Source: Oceanicaulis sp052055585
Lineage (GTDB): Bacteria; Pseudomonadota; Alphaproteobacteria; Caulobacterales; Maricaulaceae
NCBI RefSeq assembly: GCF_052055585.1
Contig: NZ_CP170485.1
Span: 1,674,001 to 1,738,000 of the forward strand
DNA: 64,000 nucleotides
Direction: 5' to 3'
Shown here: positions 1-7,475 of the stretch, one piece after another
Layout: every line of letters starts with the position of its first letter
How positions within the stretch are numbered: position 1 is the stretch's first letter
Made by a program: the position numbers and the translations under genes
The notes under the pieces: model-generated
What the model saw: only the letters and a program-made list of their open reading frames with translations
The model's database searches: none
Told to the model about the DNA's origin: nothing

Positions 1-360
1 GTTGAGGCCTGGTGCTCCGGCCCCGCCCTGTCACGTGATCATCAACGCCATGGAGGATCGCCCCTGACGGCGCAGGACATCGCCCAGGCCGCCGCAAATG
101 GCGACACCGTCTGTCAGGCCAGCCTCGACCGGCATGCCGACCGCTTCGCGCGGGCGCTCTCGAATGTGATCAATATTCTGGACCCTGAGATCATCGTGCT
201 GGGCGGCGGTCTGTCCAATCTGGAGGGCTTTGCCGAAAATTTGGCCGGCCGGTTGAAAGATTGGGCTTTCACCGACGATCTGGTCACACACATCACAACG
301 CCGATGCATGGCGACAGCTCGGGCGTGCGCGGGGCCGCATGGCTGTGGGAGGCGCCATGA
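1..360 (+). CDS. ROK-family sugar kinase (fructokinase-like), C-terminal part
   Basis: This is the 3' end of a gene that begins before the window; the reading frame is open from base 1 to the TGA at 358-360, giving about 119 residues. The visible part starts with an E-A-W-C-SGPAL segment, which in ROK fructokinases follows the substrate/zinc-binding loop, and continues with NILDPEIIVLGGGLSN, the second phosphate-binding GGG(L/I)S motif of the ROK fold. It ends with the RGAAWLW helix typical of the family's C terminus. The family phosphorylates hexoses (fructose, glucose, N-acetylhexosamines) in the cytoplasm; the SGPAL segment favours a fructokinase/Mak type. Its stop codon overlaps the dinB start (ATGA), so the two genes are probably co-transcribed although they share no pathway. 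Confidence 0.85.
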   Translation, partial: VEAWCSGPALSRDHQRHGGSPLTAQDIAQAAANGDTVCQASLDRHADRFARALSNVINILDPEIIVLGGGLSNLEGFAENLAGRLKDWAFTDDLVTHITTPMHGDSSGVRGAAWLWEAP

Positions 361-1631
361 GCGAGCCGTCCACCCCTTCATACTGCCGCAGCTGCCTGTC
401 GCCTGCCCCGGCGGGCGTCAAATGCCCTCATTGCGGACGCGGTCCGGTACTGCACCATGCTGAACTGAATGCGCTGGCCCTCGCGCATATTGATTGCGAC
501 GCCTTCTTCGCCTCGGTGGAAAAGCGCGACAATCCCGAGCTGGAAGACCAGCCGGTGATCATTGGCGGCGGCAAGCGCGGCGTCGTCTCGACCGCCTGCT
601 ATGTAGCGCGGCTATACGGCGTGCGTTCGGCCATGCCCATGTTCCAGGCGCTCAAGGCCTGCCCGGACGCGGTCGTGGTCCGCCCCCGCATGGAGGTCTA
701 TTCCGCTGAAGGCCGGCGCATCCGCGCCATGATGCAGGATGTGACCCCGCTGGTGGAGCCGCTCTCCATCGACGAGGCGTTTCTCGACCTGTCCGGGACA
801 GAGAAGCTACATGGCGCGCCGCCCGCCCTGACGCTGCTGCGTCTGCAGCGGCGCATCCTCAATGAGGTGGGCGTGACGGTTTCGGTCGGGCTCAGCTTCA
901 ACAAATTCCTCGCCAAGACGGCCTCCGATCTCGACAAGCCCAACGGTTTCTCGGTGATCGGTCGCGCCGACGCCCCGGCCTTCCTCGCGCAGATGAAAGT
1001 GGGTGACGTCTATGGCGTGGGGCCCGTCCTGGGCAAGAAGCTGAATGCGGACGGTCTTTACACCTTGTCTGACGTGCTCAGGCGCTCTGAAGGCGAGCTG
1101 GCGCGCAAATACGGTGAATCCGGCCTGCGCCTCGCCCGCCTCGCGCGCGGACAAGATGACCGCAAGGTCAGCCCCGAGCGCGAGCGCAAATCGGTCTCGG
1201 CGGAGACCACTTTCAATGACGACATCGCCGACAAATCCGCCCTCAAGGACCGGCTCTGGCCCTTGTGCGTGAAAGTCGCCGACCGGATGAAAGTCCAGGG
1301 CGTCGCCGGGCGCGTGGTGACACTGAAGATCAAGACCGACACGTTCCGCACCCTCACCCGTCGCCGCACCCTGTCTGACCCGGCCCAGCTGGCGGACACG
1401 CTCTACCGCACCAGCTGCGACATGCTCGACAAGGAGCCTGAGGGGGTGCGCTATCGCCTGATCGGCGCGGGCTATTCGGTGCTGGAGCCCGCCATCGCGG
1501 ATGCGGGCGACCTCTTGGACCCCAATGCGCTCAAACGCGCCGCCGCCGAGCGCGCCATGGACGCCGCCCGCGCCAAGTTCGGGGAAGCGGCGATCATCAA
1601 GGGCCGCATGCTGAAAAAAGACCGGGACTAG
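357..1631 (+). CDS. dinB: DNA polymerase IV (Y-family) with N-terminal zinc-ribbon-like extension
   Basis: Error-prone Y-family translesion polymerase of 424 residues. The ATG at 357 overlaps the upstream stop (ATGA); a longer frame from 261 would run through the kinase gene and is not needed. Catalytic carboxylates are visible: D46 in HIDCDAFF (F51 is the expected steric-gate position) and D139-E140 in SIDEA. Thumb and little-finger domains follow, with the GVGPVLGKKL helix-hairpin-helix in the middle. Before the palm lies a four-cysteine extension, C10-x2-C13 and C23-PH-C26, which looks like a zinc ribbon; E. coli DinB lacks it. The C terminus (GRMLKKDRD) shows no QLxLxL clamp-binding peptide. 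I saw no clear LexA-type box upstream, and the start lies inside an operon, so SOS control is unproven. The 3' end overlaps the convergent hydrolase gene by three bases. Confidence 0.93.
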   Translation: MSEPSTPSYCRSCLSPAPAGVKCPHCGRGPVLHHAELNALALAHIDCDAFFASVEKRDNPELEDQPVIIGGGKRGVVSTACYVARLYGVRSAMPMFQALKACPDAVVVRPRMEVYSAEGRRIRAMMQDVTPLVEPLSIDEAFLDLSGTEKLHGAPPALTLLRLQRRILNEVGVTVSVGLSFNKFLAKTASDLDKPNGFSVIGRADAPAFLAQMKVGDVYGVGPVLGKKLNADGLYTLSDVLRRSEGELARKYGESGLRLARLARGQDDRKVSPERERKSVSAETTFNDDIADKSALKDRLWPLCVKVADRMKVQGVAGRVVTLKIKTDTFRTLTRRRTLSDPAQLADTLYRTSCDMLDKEPEGVRYRLIGAGYSVLEPAIADAGDLLDPNALKRAAAERAMDAARAKFGEAAIIKGRMLKKDRD

Positions 1632-2530
1632 CCGCTGCGCGAGAGCCGGTAGGCGTCCTGGGACAGCCAGCGAAACACCTGCGGCCAGAATACCTCCGCC
1701 AGCTTGGAGCGGAACAGACCATCATGGCCCAGCGGGCCGCAGGCGGCGTCTTCATGACTGACAAGCTTCATCTCGGTCGGCGCGTTCTCATACCGCTCCA
1801 GAAGCCAGCGCACGGATTGGGGATTGGCGATAGGGTCGTCATCCGGCGTCCACGCCCGGACCGGGGCGCGAAAGCCCTGATACCGGGAGGTGAGACCCAG
1901 CTCCGCGATGGCGTCCCTGAAGCATTCGGGATTGATGCCGAAATCCCGCCAGTCCGCCCAGACGCGCGGCGGCAAAGGCTCGCCCCGCCAGAACACACCC
2001 TTGGGGATATGCCCGCGTAGCAGCAGATAGGCCGGACCGAAGATCCGCCAGAACGCCCAGGCGAAATATTTGAGCGGCGGGGACTGGTCTCCCCAATATC
2101 CCGATGAGGCGGACAGGAGCGCCAGCCGGCGCACCGGCAGAGCCGGGTTCACCAGCGCCGCAAACTGACCGCCTATGGAATGGCCGACAATATCGAGCGG
2201 CAGGCCCGGAAACGCCTGGCAGGCGGCTTCGGCCGCAGCGGGAATGTCATAGCGCGCCCAGTCGAGCATGCGCGCGGTTTCCCGGCGGGGGTGGCAGCGA
2301 GCGGAGTCTCCCTGCCCGCGATAATCATAGGTCAGCACCGCCCAGCCGTTCTCCGCCGCCGCCTCAGCGAAGGGGCCGTAGAAGTCCTTGCGGTATCCGG
2401 TTGCAGGGTTGATCACCATGACGGCGGTTGGCGCACCAGGCACACGAAAGACGCCGGACAGCAATTTGCCATCGGCTGTCCGCAGGCGGACGGGTCTCAG
2501 CGTTGTCATGCTCGCTGCGTCGCGCGCCAT
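1628..2530 (-). CDS. alpha/beta hydrolase (serine hydrolase)
   Basis: A 300-residue alpha/beta-hydrolase of unknown substrate. The nucleophile elbow is GHSIGG, preceded by the YDYRGQGDS strand-turn that resembles the HG/oxyanion region of the fold. The acid is probably in the AWTPDDDP segment and the base in GPLGHDG near the C terminus. No signal peptide is evident, so it is probably cytoplasmic. The first ATG is at 2530; an internal ATG at 2509 (MTTLRPVRL) is an equally good start and would give 293 residues. The gene converges on dinB with overlapping stop codons and is divergent from the RidA-like gene across about 127 bases. Proteins of this type are often annotated only as putative esterases or lysophospholipases. 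Confidence 0.82.
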   Translation of the reverse strand: MARDAASMTTLRPVRLRTADGKLLSGVFRVPGAPTAVMVINPATGYRKDFYGPFAEAAAENGWAVLTYDYRGQGDSARCHPRRETARMLDWARYDIPAAAEAACQAFPGLPLDIVGHSIGGQFAALVNPALPVRRLALLSASSGYWGDQSPPLKYFAWAFWRIFGPAYLLLRGHIPKGVFWRGEPLPPRVWADWRDFGINPECFRDAIAELGLTSRYQGFRAPVRAWTPDDDPIANPQSVRWLLERYENAPTEMKLVSHEDAACGPLGHDGLFRSKLAEVFWPQVFRWLSQDAYRLSRSG

Positions 2531-2657
2531 CAGCTCACCTTATCGTTAATCTGCAGCATGCAGGCCGCGCCCACTGAATTCAACCCGCCGCCCTCATTGC
2601 CAGAATGGCTTTCAGGCGCCTAATTGTGACGGTCCACATCCAATCGGAGCTTGTCCC

Positions 2658-3119
2658 ATGGCTGACATCGAATCCCGCCTTGCCGCGCTTGGCCTCACCC
2701 TGCCGGAAGCCGCAGCCCCTGTGGCCAATTACGTGCCGCATGCGCAGAGCGGTCAGACCGTGCATATTTCCGGTCAGATCTCGATGGGCCCCAACGGCCT
2801 GGTGACCGGACGACTGGGCGACGGTATGACGCTGGAAGAGGGCCAGGCGGCGGCGCGTCTGTGCGCGCTGAACCTGATTGCACAGTTCAAGTCCGCCTGT
2901 GACGGCAATCTCAACCGCGTGCTGCGCGTGGTGAAACTGGGCGGCTTCGTGAACGCGCACCCCGATTTTCACGATATCCCGAAAGTCATCAATGGCGCGT
3001 CCGACCTGATGGTCGAAGTGTTTGGCGATGCAGGCCGTCACGCCCGCTCCGCTGTGGGCGTTGCGGTGCTGCCGCTCAATGCTGCTGTGGAAGTGGATGC
3101 GGTGATCGAAATCGCGTGA
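2658..3119 (+). CDS. RidA/YjgF-family protein
   Basis: A 153-residue member of the RidA (YjgF/YER057c/UK114) family, trimeric cytoplasmic proteins; RidA itself hydrolyses reactive enamines and imines formed by PLP enzymes. The signature is clear: HISGQISMGPNG near residue 40, then GGFVNAHPDF, then HARSAVGVAVLPLNAAVEV, where the Arg aligns with the substrate-carboxylate-binding Arg of RidA. It is about 25 residues longer than the classical RidA and has an N-terminal helix (MADIESRLAALGLTLPEA); this matches the longer subgroup for which deaminase activity has not generally been shown. The ATG at 2658 is preceded by GGAGCTTGTCCC. It is a stand-alone gene, upstream of the COG3146 acyltransferase on the same strand. 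Confidence 0.88.
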   Translation: MADIESRLAALGLTLPEAAAPVANYVPHAQSGQTVHISGQISMGPNGLVTGRLGDGMTLEEGQAAARLCALNLIAQFKSACDGNLNRVLRVVKLGGFVNAHPDFHDIPKVINGASDLMVEVFGDAGRHARSAVGVAVLPLNAAVEVDAVIEIA

Positions 3120-3183
3120 TCGCGCTCGAACTCTCAAAGCGGCCTGCCTATATCGAAGCTCTGAGACAGCTTCTGGACGGTTC

Positions 3184-4329
3184 ATGACCGATATCTCCGT
3201 GCGCATGATCACCCGGATGGCGCAGATCGATCCTGTTGACTGGGATCGCTGCGCCAATCCGGATGACCAGCCCTATGACCCGTTTCTGAGCTGGGACTTC
3301 CTTGATGCGCTCGAGACTTCGGGCTGCGCGGTCGAGGAGGCCGGCTGGGGGCCGCGCCATCTGATCGCCGAGGACGATGACGGCCGGGTGATCGGCGTGA
3401 TGCCGCTTTATGTGAAGGGGCATTCGTATGGCGAGTATGTCTTTGATCATGCCTGGGCGGATGCGCTGGAGCGCGCCGGCGGCGCCTATTACCCCAAACT
3501 GCTGACCGCCATCCCTTTCACACCCGCCACCGGGCGGCGCATGCTGAGTTCTGATCCTTTGGTGCGTGAAGCGCTGATCAAGGCCGGACGGCACGCCGCC
3601 CGCGAACTCGACTTGTCCAGCTGGCACGTGCTGTTCCCCGACGCCCCCACACAATCGGACCTCATTGAGGCCGGGCTGCTGGCGCGACAGGACATCCAGT
3701 TCATCTGGGACGATGAGGGCTATGGCGATTATGAAGGCTTCCTCGCCGCCCTCTCCTCGCGCAAGCGCAAGGCCCTGAGGAAGGAACGCAAGACCGCGCA
3801 GGATGGCGTCACGATCGAACAGCTCACCGGCGATGCGCTGACCGCACACCATTGGGACGTGTTTTTCGCCTGTTATCAGGACACGGGCGACCGCAAATGG
3901 GGCACGCCCTATCTCAATCGCGACTTCTTCACCCTGATCCACGCACGCATGGCCGACAAGGTCCTGCTGGTGATGGCGAAAGACGGCGAGGACTATATCG
4001 CCAGTGCGCTGAACTTCATCGGATCAGACACGCTCTATGGCCGGTACTGGGGCGCCCTGCGCTTCGCCGACCAGCTGCATTTCGAGCTCTGCTATCATCA
4101 GGCCATCGACTACGCCCTCGCCCACGGGCTCCGTCGCGTTGAAGCCGGCGCCCAGGGCGCGCACAAGCTGGCGCGCGGCTATCGCCCTCAGCTTGTCTAT
4201 TCCGCCCATGACATCGTCCATGAAGGCCTGCATGGCGCCGTGGAGCGGTATCTGCGCTCCGAACGCCGGGCAGTTGAGACAGAACGTCAGGCACTGGAAA
4301 CAGAAAGCCCCTATCGCAAGGACGGATAG
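3184..4329 (+). CDS. COG3146/DUF482 GNAT-superfamily acyltransferase
   Basis: A 381-residue protein of the DUF482/COG3146 family, related in fold to the FemAB/GNAT peptidoglycan-aminoacyl transferases. Diagnostic features are the FLSWDFLDALETSGC segment near residue 40, PFTPATGRR, the basic stretch RKRKALRKERKTAQDG, and the C-terminal region with HFELCYHQAIDYALAHGL and RVEAGAQGAHKLARGY. The family is common in alphaproteobacteria; its substrate is not established. No signal peptide or membrane helix is visible. The ATG at 3184 follows the RidA gene by about 65 bases and the HIT gene follows 64 bases later, so the three could be one transcript. Confidence 0.85.
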   Translation: MTDISVRMITRMAQIDPVDWDRCANPDDQPYDPFLSWDFLDALETSGCAVEEAGWGPRHLIAEDDDGRVIGVMPLYVKGHSYGEYVFDHAWADALERAGGAYYPKLLTAIPFTPATGRRMLSSDPLVREALIKAGRHAARELDLSSWHVLFPDAPTQSDLIEAGLLARQDIQFIWDDEGYGDYEGFLAALSSRKRKALRKERKTAQDGVTIEQLTGDALTAHHWDVFFACYQDTGDRKWGTPYLNRDFFTLIHARMADKVLLVMAKDGEDYIASALNFIGSDTLYGRYWGALRFADQLHFELCYHQAIDYALAHGLRRVEAGAQGAHKLARGYRPQLVYSAHDIVHEGLHGAVERYLRSERRAVETERQALETESPYRKDG

Positions 4330-4393
4330 GTCTTGGTCCGTCCCACGGTTCGCGCTACCAAACCCCGAAGCCCAACCAAGCAGGAGACCCGCC

Positions 4394-4825
4394 ATGAGCC
4401 TTCACGGGACCTATGACGACCAGAATATCTTCGCCAAGATCCTGCGCGGGGAAGCGCCGTGCGTGAAAGTGTACGAGGACGAGCATGTGCTCTCCTTCAT
4501 GGACATCTTCCCGCAAAGCAAAGGGCACACGCTGGTCATTCCCAAGGAGGCCGCGCGCAATCTTCTGGAGATTTCAGATGACGGCGCCGCCGAGGCGATC
4601 AAGCGCGTCAAGAAAGTGGCCAAGGCCGTCGAAATCGCGCTGAAACCCGATGGCGTGACCATCGCCCAGTTCAACGGCGCTCCGGCCGGTCAGACCGTCT
4701 ATCACATCCATTTCCACATCATCCCCCGCTGGGACGGTCAGGACATCGCTGGCCATGGCAGCGCCGGTCAGGCCGATATGGATGAGCTCAACGCCCTGTG
4801 TGAAAAGATCAAGGCGGCGCTCTAG
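4394..4825 (+). CDS. HIT-family nucleotide hydrolase
   Basis: A 143-residue HIT-family (histidine triad) protein, acting on adenosine nucleotides such as AMP-NH2 or Ap4A-type substrates. The histidine triad YHIHFHIIPRW lies about 40 residues from the C terminus, and the N-terminal part carries IFAKILRGEAPCVKVYEDE and GHTLVIPK, both typical of the HinT/PKCI group. The ATG at 4394 is preceded by CAGGAGA at a good distance; the longer frame upstream overlaps the acyltransferase and is discarded. It has no pathway link with its neighbours. Confidence in the family is high; the physiological substrate is unknown. Confidence 0.93.
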   Translation: MSLHGTYDDQNIFAKILRGEAPCVKVYEDEHVLSFMDIFPQSKGHTLVIPKEAARNLLEISDDGAAEAIKRVKKVAKAVEIALKPDGVTIAQFNGAPAGQTVYHIHFHIIPRWDGQDIAGHGSAGQADMDELNALCEKIKAAL

Positions 4826-4831
4826 ACGCCC

Positions 4832-5278
4832 CTACTCACACCAGACTTCGGGCATGTCGAAGGGGCCGTGGACCGTCACGGCCTCGCCCTCCGCATTCCG
4901 CTCGATGATCTCGAACCGCGCCGCGTTCACCGGCAAGATTGCGTCCGCATCCTCTAGCGGCCCGGCCTGCAAGCCTGCGCCCGTTCGCTCGCCAGCCTCC
5001 CCGGACGGATCCGCATCCGCATGCCCGCCGCTCGTCCAGCGCGGATCGAACGGATAGGTGCGCGCCATCACCTCGCCCTGGCAGTCATAGGCGGTCCAGA
5101 CGAGCCGCGCGCGCGGATCACCCAGATCGTCCTCCACATAGAAGCGCCGCCCGCCAAACGCCTCAACCAGCGGCGGCTCTTGGGTGAAGTCCACAGCCAC
5201 CACGCGCCCTGTAACCGCGCTCTCCGAGGGCGGATGCGCGAGGCTGAGCGCCAGAAAGGCGAGACTTGAGACAATCAT
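4832..5278 (-). CDS. secreted hypothetical protein
   Basis: A 148-residue protein I do not recognise. The first 14-20 residues (MIVSSLAFLALSLAHPP) form a short hydrophobic segment that reads as a signal peptide, so a periplasmic or secreted location is likely. The rest is acidic and contains two cysteines (YDCQGEV and a C-terminal VWCE) that could form a disulphide. The ATG at 5278 has a good ribosome-binding site (AAGGAG, 7-8 bases upstream). It is convergent with the HIT gene and divergent from the next hydrolase. No catalytic motif is visible. Confidence 0.65.
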   Translation of the reverse strand: MIVSSLAFLALSLAHPPSESAVTGRVVAVDFTQEPPLVEAFGGRRFYVEDDLGDPRARLVWTAYDCQGEVMARTYPFDPRWTSGGHADADPSGEAGERTGAGLQAGPLEDADAILPVNAARFEIIERNAEGEAVTVHGPFDMPEVWCE

Positions 5279-5398
5279 GGGCGGCTCCTTAGGACATCAG
5301 GCTCAGTCATGCGTTTATGACAGCCATGCACAGGACAGGCTTTCCCCTCAACCCCAAAAGCCCTAGCGTCGACATGGATTTCATAAAGAGACTGTCTT

Positions 5399-6232
5399 AT
5401 GCCGACTGCTTTCTCCCTTGCCGCCAACGCCACCGCCGCCTTCCTGCCGCGCACGTATAAAGCCTCGGTTTCGCGCGAATTCACCCGGCCTCGCGTGCGC
5501 AAACAAACCGACAAGGGCCGCGATTGGCTCGACAGCCTGAACAAGGATACGTTCGAGGGGCCCAAGGGCCGGCAACGCGTCTATCGCGGCGGCGACGGCC
5601 CGCTGGTCTTCTTCCAGCATGGCTGGGAAGCGGACAGTGCAGACCTCTCCACACTGGGTGAAGCGGTGATGAGTGCGGGCTTTTCAGTCGCGCTGATCGA
5701 CGGACCGTCTCATGGGGAGAGTGAAGGCCATAGCGCCTACATCCTGCCCTTCGCCGAAGGGCTTGGCGCTGCGGCAGCCCAGCTGGGCCAACCCTATGGC
5801 GTTGTCGCCCATTCCATGGGCCTGCCTGCGAGTGTACTCGCCATGACCCGCCACGGGCTCAAGCCGGACCGCGTGGTCGGGCTGGGCGCGCCGGACGCCC
5901 TCACCCGCAACGCCGCCTTCCAGTCCGAAGCGATGGGATTATCGCGTCGCGCCATCGCGCTGATGATTGAAGCGATGAGCGAAAGCCTGGGCGAGCCTGC
6001 CGCCAATATGGACATCACGCTGGACGCGCCGAACCTGACGATCCCGGCTCTGATCCTGCACGGCGCCAATGACCAGATCGCGCCCCCGGTCAGCGCAGAG
6101 CGCATCACCAGCGCCTGGCCCGACGCCCGATCTGAAATCTTCGACGGCGTCGGTCATCGCGGCATCTTGCGCGACCCGCGTGTGGTCGAGCAGGTGCTGG
6201 GGTTCCTGACGGCAGACACCCCCACAAGCTGA
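5399..6232 (+). CDS. alpha/beta hydrolase
   Basis: A 277-residue alpha/beta-fold hydrolase. It shows an FFQHGW oxyanion turn near residue 74, the nucleophile elbow AHSMGL, an acid candidate in HGANDQIAPP and the base in GVGHRGI, in the canonical order. The first 40 residues (with FLPRTYKASVSREFTRP) form a charged extension typical of a proteobacterial alpha/beta-hydrolase subgroup without assigned substrate. No signal peptide. The gene is convergent with the S41 protease gene and only four bases separate the stops. Confidence 0.82.
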   Translation: MPTAFSLAANATAAFLPRTYKASVSREFTRPRVRKQTDKGRDWLDSLNKDTFEGPKGRQRVYRGGDGPLVFFQHGWEADSADLSTLGEAVMSAGFSVALIDGPSHGESEGHSAYILPFAEGLGAAAAQLGQPYGVVAHSMGLPASVLAMTRHGLKPDRVVGLGAPDALTRNAAFQSEAMGLSRRAIALMIEAMSESLGEPAANMDITLDAPNLTIPALILHGANDQIAPPVSAERITSAWPDARSEIFDGVGHRGILRDPRVVEQVLGFLTADTPTS

Positions 6233-6236
6233 ACGA

Positions 6237-7475
6237 CTATCTTAGAAGGCTCAAAGCCCGTTCAAGCGCCAGATCCTCGCCATTGGGCCCGCGCAAATCT
6301 GCGCTCTCAAGAACGATATCCGACTCATACGCTTCACGCGGCGTACCGTTCACGTGATAGAGCGCCTCGGTGGGCAGCTTCACGGTCCAGCCGGTTTCGG
6401 GCAGGTCATAGTCATAGATCGCCCCCAGAAGCCCCGCCATAGGCGCGCCCAGGGTGACGGCGTCCGCCACAGCGTCGAGACCTATGGTCAAACCCTCGCC
6501 CATCGAGCCGGTCCAACGCCCGGAGATCACCACGACCGGAACACCGGCCAGGCTTTCGCCACGCGGCAGCACCTCTTCCATCCATTGCCGGGCGACGCCC
6601 GTATCGCGTTCGATCTGGGGAAAGGCGTGGCGTTGATAGGGCTGCGTCTCATCAATCAGACGCCCCATCAGGGCGCGGGCATAGAGCGTGTCGCCACCGC
6701 TGGGCGTATCGCGCAGATCAATAACCAGACCATCCGGACGCGCGCCCGACAGCGCCTCATCGATGGCGGCGATCAGCCCTTGCTCGCCCAACGAATTGTT
6801 GAACCGCAGCACGCGGATGCCGTCATGGTCTGACACGCTGATCAGCGGCCGTTCGGGCGTTTCAACCTGATAGAGATTGGGCAGGCTCAAAGCCTGTTCC
6901 TGACCGCTGGCGTCGGTAAAGACAAACTCTCGCGTCTGATCGCGGGGTCCGGCCGCCAGCACCCTGGCGGCGTAGCCTTTCGCGGCGTCGGCCTCATAAG
7001 ATCCCCCGCACAGCCCGGCCACGGCCTCGTCCATGGATTGGCCTGCGACGGAAGACAGCCGCCAGCCGGGTTCAACGCCTGCGGCCTGCGCCGGGGAACC
7101 ATCGCGCACATCGGTGATGACATAGGCGCCGTCACGGTGCTCAACCCACAGATCATTATAGCTCGGCGTCAGGCCGTATGAGCTGCGCGAGGAAATGCCC
7201 AGAATGGCGTGATGGTCCTGCAGGGCGTTGATCGCGCATTCGGCGAACCGCAACAGGCTGGACGCATCCGTGACCGCGTCGGGATCAACGCCTTGCGCCC
7301 CACGGGCCGGATTGCGCCCGTCAAAGCGCGCAAAATAGGCGTACTTTTCGTCGATCAGCTCAAGCAGGTGCTCGGCGTCAGCGCGAAAGTCCGGCGTTTG
7401 CGCCAGAGCGCTCGCGCTGAAAACGAACGCGCCGCTGAGGATCAGCGGCGCGCAAGCATGAAGAGGTTTGATCAC
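6237..7475 (-). CDS. S41-family periplasmic serine protease
   Basis: A 412-residue protein with a signal peptide (hydrophobic core LILSGAFVFSASALA, predicted cleavage after AQ) and a tail-specific protease (S41) domain. A PDZ-like region is indicated by SPAQAAGVEPGWRLSSVAGQ near residue 130-150; the IDLRDTPSGGDTLYA segment and the ISGRWTGSMGEG segment contain the expected catalytic serine (GSMGE). The start codon is GTG at 7475-7473 and overlaps the clpA stop codon (GTGA), which suggests translational coupling to clpA. The coupling is odd because ClpA is cytoplasmic and this protease is exported. Substrate unknown. Confidence 0.85.
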   Translation of the reverse strand: MIKPLHACAPLILSGAFVFSASALAQTPDFRADAEHLLELIDEKYAYFARFDGRNPARGAQGVDPDAVTDASSLLRFAECAINALQDHHAILGISSRSSYGLTPSYNDLWVEHRDGAYVITDVRDGSPAQAAGVEPGWRLSSVAGQSMDEAVAGLCGGSYEADAAKGYAARVLAAGPRDQTREFVFTDASGQEQALSLPNLYQVETPERPLISVSDHDGIRVLRFNNSLGEQGLIAAIDEALSGARPDGLVIDLRDTPSGGDTLYARALMGRLIDETQPYQRHAFPQIERDTGVARQWMEEVLPRGESLAGVPVVVISGRWTGSMGEGLTIGLDAVADAVTLGAPMAGLLGAIYDYDLPETGWTVKLPTEALYHVNGTPREAYESDIVLESADLRGPNGEDLALERALSLLR

